DNA from: Acinetobacter ursingii DSM 16037 = CIP 107286
GTDB taxonomy: Bacteria > Pseudomonadota > Gammaproteobacteria > Pseudomonadales > Moraxellaceae
NCBI RefSeq assembly: GCF_000368825.1
Contig: NZ_KB849717.1
Span: forward strand, 1-64,000
DNA length: 64,000 nt
Direction: 5' to 3'
The notes under the pieces were generated by a model that worked only from the letters and a program-made list of their open reading frames with translations, searched no databases and had not been told where the DNA came from. This document shows, piece by piece, positions 31,737 to 39,632 of this stretch. A program made the position numbers and the translations under genes. The first letter of the stretch is position 1. Every line of letters begins with the position of its first letter.

Positions 31737-33527
31737 TTAACACTGCTCAGAGCATGCAGCAGCAGAATAGTCATTACTTGCTCGTGCCTGTTGTGCAATC
31801 TGTTTTGCCGCGATATAGCCAAAGGTCATGGCTGGCCCAAGCGTAATGCCACCGCTTGGATATTGGCCGCCCATTATGCTATTCAAATCATTTCCTGCCG
31901 CATATAAACCGCGAATCGGTTGACCCGTTTGTTTATTTAAAACATTGCCATGTTCATTGGTGATTAAGCCTGCAAAAGTTCCCAGACTTCCCGGCATAAC
32001 CTCCACTGCATAAAATGGCCCATGCTCGATAGGCGCAATACATGGATTCGGTTGATGTTCCGCATCTCCCTGCGCTTTTTGATACGGCGTGCTTCCGCGA
32101 TGAAACTCAGGATCCTGACCTTGCGCTGCATGTTGGTTGTAGGATTGAACCGTTTTTTGAAACTGTAATGCGTCGATTCCACAAGCCATCGCCAGCTCAT
32201 GTAAGGTTTTGCCCGACTTTAAATAACCATTATCCAACCAAGATTGCATGGAAATAGGAAAAGGTTTGACCGCCCCCAAACCATAACGGCGGATAAACTG
32301 ATGATCACAAATCAACCAGCAATGAGCTTGACCACCTTTGTTTGTACTTTTAAATAAATCTTTAATAAAAGCAGGATAAGAATCCCCTTCATTGGTAAAA
32401 CGGCGACCATTTTTCAGTACAGCGATCAGTCCTGGTTTACCACGTTCAACCAGATGCGGAAAACGGCCCAAAGTACCATCCAGACGCGGCATCAGTGAAA
32501 CTGGTGCCCATGCACCTGCCCAAGGTAGATGCTGATCAACTACTGCACCGATCGCTTCGGCTGCTTTTAAACCATCGCCTGTATTGGTTTCAGGCGCAGC
32601 TGAATGATGCGGTGTGCCGTCTGCGACATGCTGAAATAAAGCCTGCTTGCGTGTTTCATCATGCGGAAAACCACCTGTTGCCAAGATGACAGCATGTTTG
32701 GCATTGATCTTGACCCAACCTGCGGGAGTTTTAAATAATGCGCCTGTGACGTGTCCATTTTCTTCAAATAACTCAGTCATGGCATGATTGGCTAAAAGTT
32801 GAACGTGCTGATTCAAAGCCGATTTGATTAAACGAGCGACCAAGGCATTTCCATTGACAATTTGTGTTGATCGTTTTCTTAACAGCAAATCGGCGAAATG
32901 ACGTAATACACGTTTGGTCGCATAGATAAAGGAGGATAGCGCGCGAAAGGTATTAATGAAATGCTTCATATCTGCGCCAGATGCAATCCCCATTCCCCAT
33001 AATGTGGTTTCCGGAATAGCTGGACGTAATAAATGCAATTGATTGCCTAAAGCACGACCATCATACGGTGCTGCAACAATCGAACGCCATCCAACCCGAG
33101 AACCCGCGACATCGAAAAAATCTGGAACTGTTGCGCCAATATTGAATTTCACCTCAGTATGTGTTTCAAAAAAATCGACCATTTCAGGTGCTTGGGTTAA
33201 GTAAGTATGAATTTTTTGCTCATCATACTGCTCACCTAAAATATTCTTGAGATACTGTTTCGGTGCTTCAATCGGTTCAGCTTGTCCTTCACGCTGTGCA
33301 TGTGGCGTATTCGGAATCCATAACCAGCCACCAGATACTGCGGTCGTACCCCCAAAAACAGCAGATTTTTCGGCCACAATCACTTTCAAGCCTTGCTGTG
33401 CGGCGGTGACTGCACTGGATAAACCGCCTGCGCCTGAACCAATCACCAGAACGTCACAATCATAAGATTGGCGAATTGGCATGGTCGTGGTCTGGAAAGG
33501 ATATTGGATGGTTGCATTCATAGACAT
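31737..33527 (-). CDS. FAD-dependent desaturase, 3-ketosteroid dehydrogenase-like, second copy
   Basis: 596-residue flavoprotein of the same family as its downstream neighbour but clearly diverged. FAD site VLVIGSGAGGLSSAVTAAQQ at about residues 25-44, then GGTTAVSGGWLWIP; C-terminal GNDLNSIMGGQYPSGGITLG. The motif reads Y-P-S-G-G instead of Y-P-G-x-G, keeping the Tyr and the last Gly. Two consecutive desaturases fit a two-step dehydrogenation leading to an aromatic ring, as described for 4-oxocyclohexanecarboxylate pathways. The start ATG follows the TAA of the upstream frame with no gap. Confidence 0.85.
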   Translation of the reverse strand: MSMNATIQYPFQTTTMPIRQSYDCDVLVIGSGAGGLSSAVTAAQQGLKVIVAEKSAVFGGTTAVSGGWLWIPNTPHAQREGQAEPIEAPKQYLKNILGEQYDEQKIHTYLTQAPEMVDFFETHTEVKFNIGATVPDFFDVAGSRVGWRSIVAAPYDGRALGNQLHLLRPAIPETTLWGMGIASGADMKHFINTFRALSSFIYATKRVLRHFADLLLRKRSTQIVNGNALVARLIKSALNQHVQLLANHAMTELFEENGHVTGALFKTPAGWVKINAKHAVILATGGFPHDETRKQALFQHVADGTPHHSAAPETNTGDGLKAAEAIGAVVDQHLPWAGAWAPVSLMPRLDGTLGRFPHLVERGKPGLIAVLKNGRRFTNEGDSYPAFIKDLFKSTNKGGQAHCWLICDHQFIRRYGLGAVKPFPISMQSWLDNGYLKSGKTLHELAMACGIDALQFQKTVQSYNQHAAQGQDPEFHRGSTPYQKAQGDAEHQPNPCIAPIEHGPFYAVEVMPGSLGTFAGLITNEHGNVLNKQTGQPIRGLYAAGNDLNSIMGGQYPSGGITLGPAMTFGYIAAKQIAQQARASNDYSAAACSEQC

Positions 33528-34354
33528 TTACCCCGCAACAGCATTCTGCTCGGCTTCGGCAACGAGTTGTTTCATTGCATTTAAATTAATTTGGGCACGT
33601 TCCAGTGCGGGGCGTTGTGCTAACATCAAGTTTGGAACTTCAGCCGCTAAGGTCATATTGGCAGGCAAGGCACGAATCAGACTCACCAAATCAATTTCAC
33701 CCTGCCCCGGAACCAACCGATTTGAACGTGCAATCTTGATCAGTCCCGCATCACTCGAATCATAATGCGCGAGTCCATCACAGAGTTGCACGTAGTTGAT
33801 ACGTTTTGGATCAAGCGCTTCACTTGCTCAAGTGTTGAATCAGAACGATCAAAATGCAGCGAATCAATCAAGATCGCAGCATTATCCTGTCCTGAAGCCT
33901 CAACAATCTGCTGTGCCTGAGTCAGGTTTTTTACGTCTGTCCACGGCATAAATTCCAGATCACAGCTCAAGCCATACTGCTGACTCAGCTCACAAAACTG
34001 CGCAAAGTTTTGGGTTAAACGTGCCTGTTCAGGATCATTACCTGCAATCAAAATATGTTTGGCACCTAACTGCTCTGCAACCTCTAAAAATTGCAAATAT
34101 TTTTTAGCTTCAAATTCAGGCGTAATTCGTATAATTTCGACATCCGCGACCTTAACGCCAGTATCTTTTAGAGCGGCTTGAGTTTCCTTGATTAAAGATG
34201 CATCTGTTAAAATTGGATAATCCGCTTCATTGGGTGCTGCGGGCAGCAAGCGTAAGCCCACTGCCGCATAACCACATTCAGCCGCAATTTTTACCGCATC
34301 AACAGGACTGACATCAGCAACGGTTAGAAATGACAGTGAATATTCACGCTGCAT
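33528..34354 (-). pseudogene. TIM-barrel isomerase/dehydratase-like gene, frameshifted
   Basis: Two overlapping frames together give one protein of about 275 residues of the sugar phosphate isomerase (xylose isomerase-like) fold. The first frame (34354 to about 33816) carries MQREYSLSFLTVADVSPVDA, LEFMPW and IDSLHFDRS. The second (about 33816 to 33528) continues with LDPKRINYVQLCDG and AAEVPN. Loss of one base in AAGCGCTTGAT near 33816 joins them; without the shift translation ends at 33740. The Glu, Asp/His and Glu metal ligands are all present across the two parts. Relatives next to AroE-like genes include 3-dehydroshikimate dehydratases, but the reaction is not proven. It overlaps the AroE-like gene by 11 bases. 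A sequencing error could also explain the shift. Confidence 0.75.
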
Positions 34355-35159
34355 CTTGCTGCTCCTGATCTTGCTTTAATAAATACGCCACCATCAGATC
34401 CCGTACCTGAACAAACATATCCGTGCCTTTGACTACATCACAGCCCAAGGCAGTTGCATGCTGTACAAAAGGCGTATTTTCAGGGCTTGTGACCACGTCT
34501 GCGATCGACATCTCTGCGCTTAATTGATCGAGTTGAAAAGCTGCTGACGGATCACCATTCATACCCATCGGTGTTGCATTCACCACCACGTCATAACCTG
34601 TTGGGTTATTATCATGTGCTATAACCTTACCTAAATTAAGCTGCTGAAGCTGTTCAACCAATTGCTGTTGACGCTTTTGATCAACATCAAAAATGGCCAA
34701 TTCACTGACTTCCGCTAGAAGCAATTCATAAGCAATGGCCTTACCAGCACCACCCGCACCCGCCAAAATTGCACGTTTATTTTTCAGTTCGATATGTTTA
34801 TTGCGGATCGCCTGCACCATGCCTTTACCATCAAGCATGTCGCCTTCCCAACCTTCTGCACAACGGCGAATGGTATTGACCGCACCAATAAACTGAGCAC
34901 GGGGGCTAAGCTTCTGGCAACATGCCAAAGCCGAAATTTTATGCGGCACAGTTACAATTAAACCGTCCGTATTGTTCAAATACAGGTTTTGCTGAACAAA
35001 ATCTGGAAAATGCGCAGGTGCAACATCGGCAGGTGCCACAATCGCATTGAGTCCTTTTTTTAACAGTTCCAAAGTCACACCTTCAGGCGATTTGACTTGT
35101 ACAATCGGATGTCCTACTACAAAGTAAAGACGAGTCGAACCATTCAATTGAATATCCAT
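34344..35159 (-). CDS. Shikimate dehydrogenase-like (AroE family) oxidoreductase
   Basis: 271-residue AroE-fold dehydrogenase. Catalytic Lys74 (TVPHK), Asn95 (GAVNTI) and Asp110 (GDMLDGKG) are present, as is the nucleotide loop GAGGAGKA (134-141). Two features differ from biosynthetic AroE. The carboxylate-binding loop reads GHPIVQVKSP, with Val where the first of two Ser residues of HSKS is expected. The strand after the Rossmann loop ends in FDVDQKR, whose Asp suggests NAD rather than NADP. Both point to a catabolic enzyme on a quinate- or shikimate-like substrate. It sits in the flavoprotein operon downstream of the MFS gene. Confidence 0.83.
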   Translation of the reverse strand: MDIQLNGSTRLYFVVGHPIVQVKSPEGVTLELLKKGLNAIVAPADVAPAHFPDFVQQNLYLNNTDGLIVTVPHKISALACCQKLSPRAQFIGAVNTIRRCAEGWEGDMLDGKGMVQAIRNKHIELKNKRAILAGAGGAGKAIAYELLLAEVSELAIFDVDQKRQQQLVEQLQQLNLGKVIAHDNNPTGYDVVVNATPMGMNGDPSAAFQLDQLSAEMSIADVVTSPENTPFVQHATALGCDVVKGTDMFVQVRDLMVAYLLKQDQEQQDAA

Positions 35160-35221
35160 TATTCAATCTCCTTAAAAATCTTAGATTTAGAGAGCTTTGC
35201 TGTGAGTGTTAAATCTGAATT

Positions 35222-36574
35222 CTAGGCTTGAACGTTATTCAGTTCTTGCTGACGTAACTTTTTGGGTGAATAGAAAAACTTCATGATCAAAAGTGCCAGA
35301 ATAATGCCAAATGCAGGCAGGCATAAAATCAAAAAGATTTTGCTTGCAGGCCAGCCTAAACTCAAAAAATAAGCCCCTGCAAATGCACTACCGACCGCAC
35401 CCAAACGCCCAATCCCATGCATCCAACTATTACCTGTCGCACGTGCAAATACTGGATAAAAAGCACTTGAAACACTATTTAAACCAGCATTGGCACCGTT
35501 CATCCACATACCAATAAAGAAGCACATTACGCTATACATCACAAAGTTATGTCCTACTTCACCAACAAACACCATGAAAGTGATTGCGACAACGTAACCA
35601 ATCACTAGACCAATATGTGGATTGATCTTGTCCATCAAATAACCACAAGCAATACAGCCAATTGGACCACCTAACTGATAAATCGCCGTAATCAAAGAAG
35701 CCTCACTAATGCTAAATCCAAATTCATGGCTCATCATTGGTAACCAACTTCCGAGCAAATACACCACGAATAGACCTGATGCGTAGCTCCACCACAGCAG
35801 AAAGCTTCCCAATACATAAAATGGACTTAAGACTGTTTTGACAGGATTAGTGGTACTGGTTTTGGCTTTTGGCAATACAAAAACTTTATTGCGTGTATCA
35901 AAATCAGGTGCCATTTTATTAATGATGGCATCAATTTCTGGCTTAGGATGTTGCTTTAACACCTTATAACCAATCGATTCAGGTAAAGTAAAAATCGCAA
36001 CAACAGCAAGGATAATTGGTAATACACCACCAATAATCATCATGGCATGCCAGTTGTAGTGTGGAATTATCCACGCAGCAAGAAATCCACCAATTGCTGC
36101 ACCAATGGTAAAACCACTCAAAATAATCGTCACCATACGTCCATTCAAACGCATTGGTGAATAATCTGTGACTAAGGTAACTGCTTGTGGCATCACACCG
36201 CCCATAAACAAGCCTGCAATGAAACGATACATCATCAATTCGGTTACACCGCTCGAAAGCGCAGCCAATAAAGTAAATAAACCAAAACCCAACAGGTTAA
36301 TGATTAATAATTTTTTACGACCAAATTTATCTGCTAAAGGCCCTGAAACGACCGCGCCCAATGCCAAACCAACCAATGCAGCACTCATTACAGGCGCAAG
36401 ATCGGTCGTGCTAATGCCCCACTCCTGCTTAATTACGGGTGCAACAAAACCCATGATTGAAATATCGATACCATCTACTACGACAATCATCAAACACAGA
36501 AAAATGACTAATTTCTGCATTGGGGAAACACGATTTTCATCGATAAACTCCCTTAAATCGATTTGTTGAGTCAT
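35222..36574 (-). CDS. MFS carrier, aromatic acid:H+ symporter type
   Basis: 450-residue inner-membrane transporter with about 12 helices. VVVDGIDISIMGFVAP is the DGxD first-helix signature of the AAHS family (PcaK, BenK, VanK), followed by SGPLADKFGRKK. It is the promoter-proximal gene of the minus-strand operon carrying the AroE-like dehydrogenase, TIM-barrel protein, two desaturases and NIPSNAP, so it probably imports that pathway's carboxylic acid substrate. It is divergent from an IclR gene, with the palindromic operator between them. Confidence 0.88.
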   Translation of the reverse strand: MTQQIDLREFIDENRVSPMQKLVIFLCLMIVVVDGIDISIMGFVAPVIKQEWGISTTDLAPVMSAALVGLALGAVVSGPLADKFGRKKLLIINLLGFGLFTLLAALSSGVTELMMYRFIAGLFMGGVMPQAVTLVTDYSPMRLNGRMVTIILSGFTIGAAIGGFLAAWIIPHYNWHAMMIIGGVLPIILAVVAIFTLPESIGYKVLKQHPKPEIDAIINKMAPDFDTRNKVFVLPKAKTSTTNPVKTVLSPFYVLGSFLLWWSYASGLFVVYLLGSWLPMMSHEFGFSISEASLITAIYQLGGPIGCIACGYLMDKINPHIGLVIGYVVAITFMVFVGEVGHNFVMYSVMCFFIGMWMNGANAGLNSVSSAFYPVFARATGNSWMHGIGRLGAVGSAFAGAYFLSLGWPASKIFLILCLPAFGIILALLIMKFFYSPKKLRQQELNNVQA

Positions 36575-36723
36575 ACACTTTCTCCATTAGTGTTTATTGA
36601 CAAATGTGCTTTTTCCATTGCACGGTCAATCTTGTTCTCAATTCTTTAACAAACTATTAAAAAATGGGAAACCGCCTTCCCAAATGATTTATCTCATCGG
36701 CATTTAAGATAGAATCTACAGCA

Positions 36724-36763
36724 ACTATAATCTGTTTTTTAAATTTTTGGAACATTGTTCCAA
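36724..36763 (-). promoter_or_regulatory. IclR-type operator and candidate promoter of the flavoprotein operon
   Basis: Perfect 17-bp palindrome TTGGAACATTGTTCCAA at 36747-36763. Read on the minus strand its last six bases, TTCCAA, lie 17 bases from a -10-like TATAGT (36724-36729). This repeats the geometry seen at 26134-26162. The palindrome also ends 17 bases before the IclR start codon, fitting autoregulation. Confidence 0.7.
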
Positions 36764-36780
36764 AAAATATCAGGATTTTT

Positions 36781-37551
36781 ATGATTAGTAATACCGATCG
36801 TTCTTTAGCCATTCTTGAAGCACTATTAAAACAAGTCGATGGATGTGCTTTAAGTCAGATGTCAGTTGACCTCGATATCCCCAAATCAGCCATGCATCGC
36901 ATTTTGACTGCCATGAAAGATATGGGATATATCTATCAGGATGACATTACTCAACATTACAAACTGACCCTAAAAATTGCCTCTATGGGTCTGAGCTATT
37001 TGTCTTCACGTTCAATTACAGAAACCTTCCAACCCTACTTAAATGAACTGGCTGAAACCTCTTCTGAATTGGTACGCCTTGGACTCATCGAAGATGAAAA
37101 GATCATCTGGATCGGAAAAGCACAAGGCGCGAAATCTGGACTAAAATACGATCCAGATTCAGGTAATGTCGCTTATTTGCCTGCATCTGCCTGTGGTTTA
37201 GCGTATTTGTCGGAGCTTGATCAACATGACTTCAAACGTTTGGTAGAACGTGAAGGTTTTGAAAAAGCCCAGAACTTTGGTCCAAATTCACCTAAAAACC
37301 TGACCGAACTTGAACAAATGATTGAGGCATCGAAACAGCGTGGTTATGGTGTGATTAGTGACACCTATGAACTAGGCATGTCGGCGATGGCTAAAATCAT
37401 TATTAATCCGCAAACGGGTCAACCTTTTGGCACAGTCAGTATCGCGGGGCCATCAGTGCGTTTAAGTCCAAAACGTATTGAAGAGCTTGCTCCTGCATTA
37501 CATGCCACTTCAGATAAAATTGCGTCGATCATTAATTTAATCCATATTTAA
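36781..37551 (+). CDS. IclR-family transcriptional regulator
   Basis: 256-residue regulator. N-terminal winged helix (RSLAILEALLKQ, then CALSQMSVDLDIPKSAMHRILTAMKDMGYI) and a C-terminal GAF-like effector domain with the IclR pattern RGYGVISDTYELGMSAMA. It is divergent from the MFS/AroE-like/flavoprotein operon and its own start lies 17 bases after the TGGAACA palindrome. A second copy of that palindrome at 26124 suggests it also controls the isomerase/Gfo-Idh operon. The effector is unknown, presumably the pathway substrate or an intermediate. Confidence 0.9.
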   Translation: MISNTDRSLAILEALLKQVDGCALSQMSVDLDIPKSAMHRILTAMKDMGYIYQDDITQHYKLTLKIASMGLSYLSSRSITETFQPYLNELAETSSELVRLGLIEDEKIIWIGKAQGAKSGLKYDPDSGNVAYLPASACGLAYLSELDQHDFKRLVEREGFEKAQNFGPNSPKNLTELEQMIEASKQRGYGVISDTYELGMSAMAKIIINPQTGQPFGTVSIAGPSVRLSPKRIEELAPALHATSDKIASIINLIHI

Positions 37552-37564
37552 TTTTAAATTTCCT

Positions 37565-37596
37565 CTGGCAATCGAAACTAATTTTTCGATTGCCAG
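37565..37596. terminator. Hairpin between convergent IclR and MFS genes
   Basis: 13-bp perfect stem CTGGCAATCGAAA/TTTCGATTGCCAG with a 6-base loop, between two convergent genes. The T-rich tail is imperfect, so efficiency is uncertain. Confidence 0.65.
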
Positions 37597-37643
37597 TCTT
37601 GTATTTTTCTTTGCGGCATTTCATTGCTTAAATAGCATCAGCT

Positions 37644-38858
37644 TTAGCCTGATTTTTGACAGGCCAAGAGCGGTTCAACTTTGAATTTAAGTTGGTACAT
37701 CAGCCAAAGAATTGTGATCATCAAAAATATTGCAATCACAAGCAAGGTCATCACCACTCCCACAGATTCAATTAAATAGCTCGAAAATATGACTGGCCAA
37801 ATGGTGCCCTGATAGGCAATCAACAAATAACTGGAAAAAATCAGCGGATTTTTTTCGTGATCCATCATTTTGCCAATAAAGTAATAAGCAGCACTCAAAG
37901 AAAAACCATGCCCTATTCCAGTTAACAAAATACTCAGGAATAAAAACCCAACTGTATGTTCCACTTCCGCGATAATCAGACTCATTGTGCCCAGTAATAA
38001 AGCAGCCAAACCTGCATATAACACATGTAACTCTTTAAAAGATTTACATAAAAGCTGGCTAAATACTGATACAAACAAAATGATTGAAATCGAAACACCT
38101 GTCAGTGTTGCTGAAGATTGGATAGGTAATTCATGAATAAATGTTCCAGCCAATGCTGCATATAGACTAAACGCGCCAAAACTACATAACGCAGAAACAC
38201 TGCATACCCAAAATATTTTACGTGATGGTGTTTGAGGTAAATCAAGGCGCTGTATTTTGAATAATGCAGTCCAATGTGGCTTGTTTTGCAATTTCAACTT
38301 AGGTTTGACCCAAAACACACTGATCAAGATCAAAGTCGAGAAGAAAATGATGATCCAGTACGGATCTGCCAATGGTCGCGCAGTATGATCGGCAAATATC
38401 CCGCCCAATAAAGGTCCCAAGCCAAAACCTAAGACTGTAATCATCGAGGTGAGTTTTTCCGCGAGTGCCTTATTGGCGAATGGATATTGATCTTTTAAGC
38501 CTACCATTGCCGCTGTAGTAATTAGGCCAGACGCAATCCCAATCAAGAATCTGGAAAAACCGAGCCACCAAACCGAGCTTGCGAGTGCAGATAAAAGTAA
38601 CCCTAAAATGGTGATTGCCAAACTGACCAAAATCACATGCTTATAGTGATAAATAGCGTTCAACTTATTTAGAAACAATAATGAAAAAACCACACCCAAC
38701 ATATAAGCAATAAAAATATAGCCAACTTGTGAGGTACTAATGCCCCATTGCTGCTCATAAATCGCATACAGTGGACTGGCCAAGGCGGTGCTTAATGCAG
38801 CCAGACAGAGCGCAAAACTGATAATGCTGTATTGAATACCTGATTTTGGCGTTTGCAT
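37644..38858 (-). CDS. MFS efflux-type transporter
   Basis: 404-residue transporter with about 12 helices (PF07690 type), resembling drug or metabolite exporters (SPLYAIYEQQWGISTSQVGYIFIAYMLG at the N-terminus). I chose the ATG at 38858 rather than the TTG at 38915, because the longer form would translate through both copies of the TGACC-N4-GGTC inverted repeat, which look like operator sites. It is divergent from a TetR repressor, the standard layout for an inducible efflux pump. Substrate unknown. Confidence 0.8.
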   Translation of the reverse strand: MQTPKSGIQYSIISFALCLAALSTALASPLYAIYEQQWGISTSQVGYIFIAYMLGVVFSLLFLNKLNAIYHYKHVILVSLAITILGLLLSALASSVWWLGFSRFLIGIASGLITTAAMVGLKDQYPFANKALAEKLTSMITVLGFGLGPLLGGIFADHTARPLADPYWIIIFFSTLILISVFWVKPKLKLQNKPHWTALFKIQRLDLPQTPSRKIFWVCSVSALCSFGAFSLYAALAGTFIHELPIQSSATLTGVSISIILFVSVFSQLLCKSFKELHVLYAGLAALLLGTMSLIIAEVEHTVGFLFLSILLTGIGHGFSLSAAYYFIGKMMDHEKNPLIFSSYLLIAYQGTIWPVIFSSYLIESVGVVMTLLVIAIFLMITILWLMYQLKFKVEPLLACQKSG

Positions 38859-38872
38859 GGCATAATCAAAAA

Positions 38873-38914
38873 TGACCTTTTGGTCGATTTTAATCAAATA
38901 TGACCCCAAGGTCA
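38873..38914. promoter_or_regulatory. Paired TetR operator candidates
   Basis: Two inverted repeats: TGACC-TTTT-GGTCG (38873-38886) and TGACC-CCAA-GGTCA (38901-38914), 28 bases centre to centre. They lie in the gap between the divergent MFS and TetR genes. Confidence 0.55.
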
Positions 38915-38957
38915 ATTTATGTTAGACTAATAGCTGGAATTGCAAATTTTATTCGGC

Positions 38958-39578
38958 ATGGAAAAACCTAAGACACGGGGCCCGAGCCTTGAAAAAACGC
39001 AAGAAACACGAAAAAAGATCATTGATTCGGCTTTGCACCATTTCATCGATGTTGGTTTTGCCCGCGCTAAAATTTCAGAAATTGCCAAAGGTGCTGAGTT
39101 AGGTAAAGGTACGATTTATTCTTATTTTGAGACCAAAGAACAACTTTTTGAAGGTGTAATTGATGCATTAATTAATGAGTCGTTTCGCCCAATTCAAGCG
39201 AAGGAAATCACTGAGGATGAATCGGTTTATGCATTTATTTGCAAAAAAATTATACCAAGTGTATTCACACTAGAGTCAACAGGTCGTGCGGATATGGCAC
39301 GTTTAATTTTGCGTGAAGGTAATAATTTCCCTCATATTCGACAAACCTATGTCAGTAAAATTTTTCTACCGATTCAGCGTGAGCTTGAAATACTCACCTT
39401 GCTTGCCATAACACGTGGGGAATTATCACTGCAAATTTCACCACAACAATTTGCACTACTCATCGTAAGCCCCATGTGGATGAGCATGATTCATAACGGG
39501 ATCTTAAGTCCCGATGGATGCTTGCCTATGGTCGAACTTTTCCAAGAAAATCTCAAAATATTGTTTGGACAATCCTAA
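38958..39578 (+). CDS. TetR-family transcriptional regulator
   Basis: 206-residue repressor: helix-turn-helix at residues 16-60 (TRKKIIDSALHHFIDVGFARAK followed by GAELGKGTIYSYFETKEQLF) and a C-terminal ligand domain (PF14246-like, with RLILREGNNFPHI). Start chosen at the ATG 38958; the upstream TTG frame adds six residues. It is divergent from an MFS transporter gene, its probable target. Confidence 0.87.
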   Translation: MEKPKTRGPSLEKTQETRKKIIDSALHHFIDVGFARAKISEIAKGAELGKGTIYSYFETKEQLFEGVIDALINESFRPIQAKEITEDESVYAFICKKIIPSVFTLESTGRADMARLILREGNNFPHIRQTYVSKIFLPIQRELEILTLLAITRGELSLQISPQQFALLIVSPMWMSMIHNGILSPDGCLPMVELFQENLKILFGQS

Positions 39579-39580
39579 TC

Positions 39581-39619
39581 AAAACAGGAGAAAGCCATGT
39601 GGCTTACTCCTGCTGTTTT
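39581..39619. terminator. Terminator between tetR-type and porin genes
   Basis: Long hairpin: CAGGAG-A-AAGCC/GGCTT-A-CTCCTG with loop ATGT, flanked by AAAA and TTTT, between convergent genes. Confidence 0.75.
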
Positions 39620-39632
39620 CAATCTCTAACAT

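Noticed and set aside
36168..36569. 133-codon plus-strand frame opposite the AAHS carrier gene
   Set aside because: Antisense shadow of conserved membrane-protein coding sequence.
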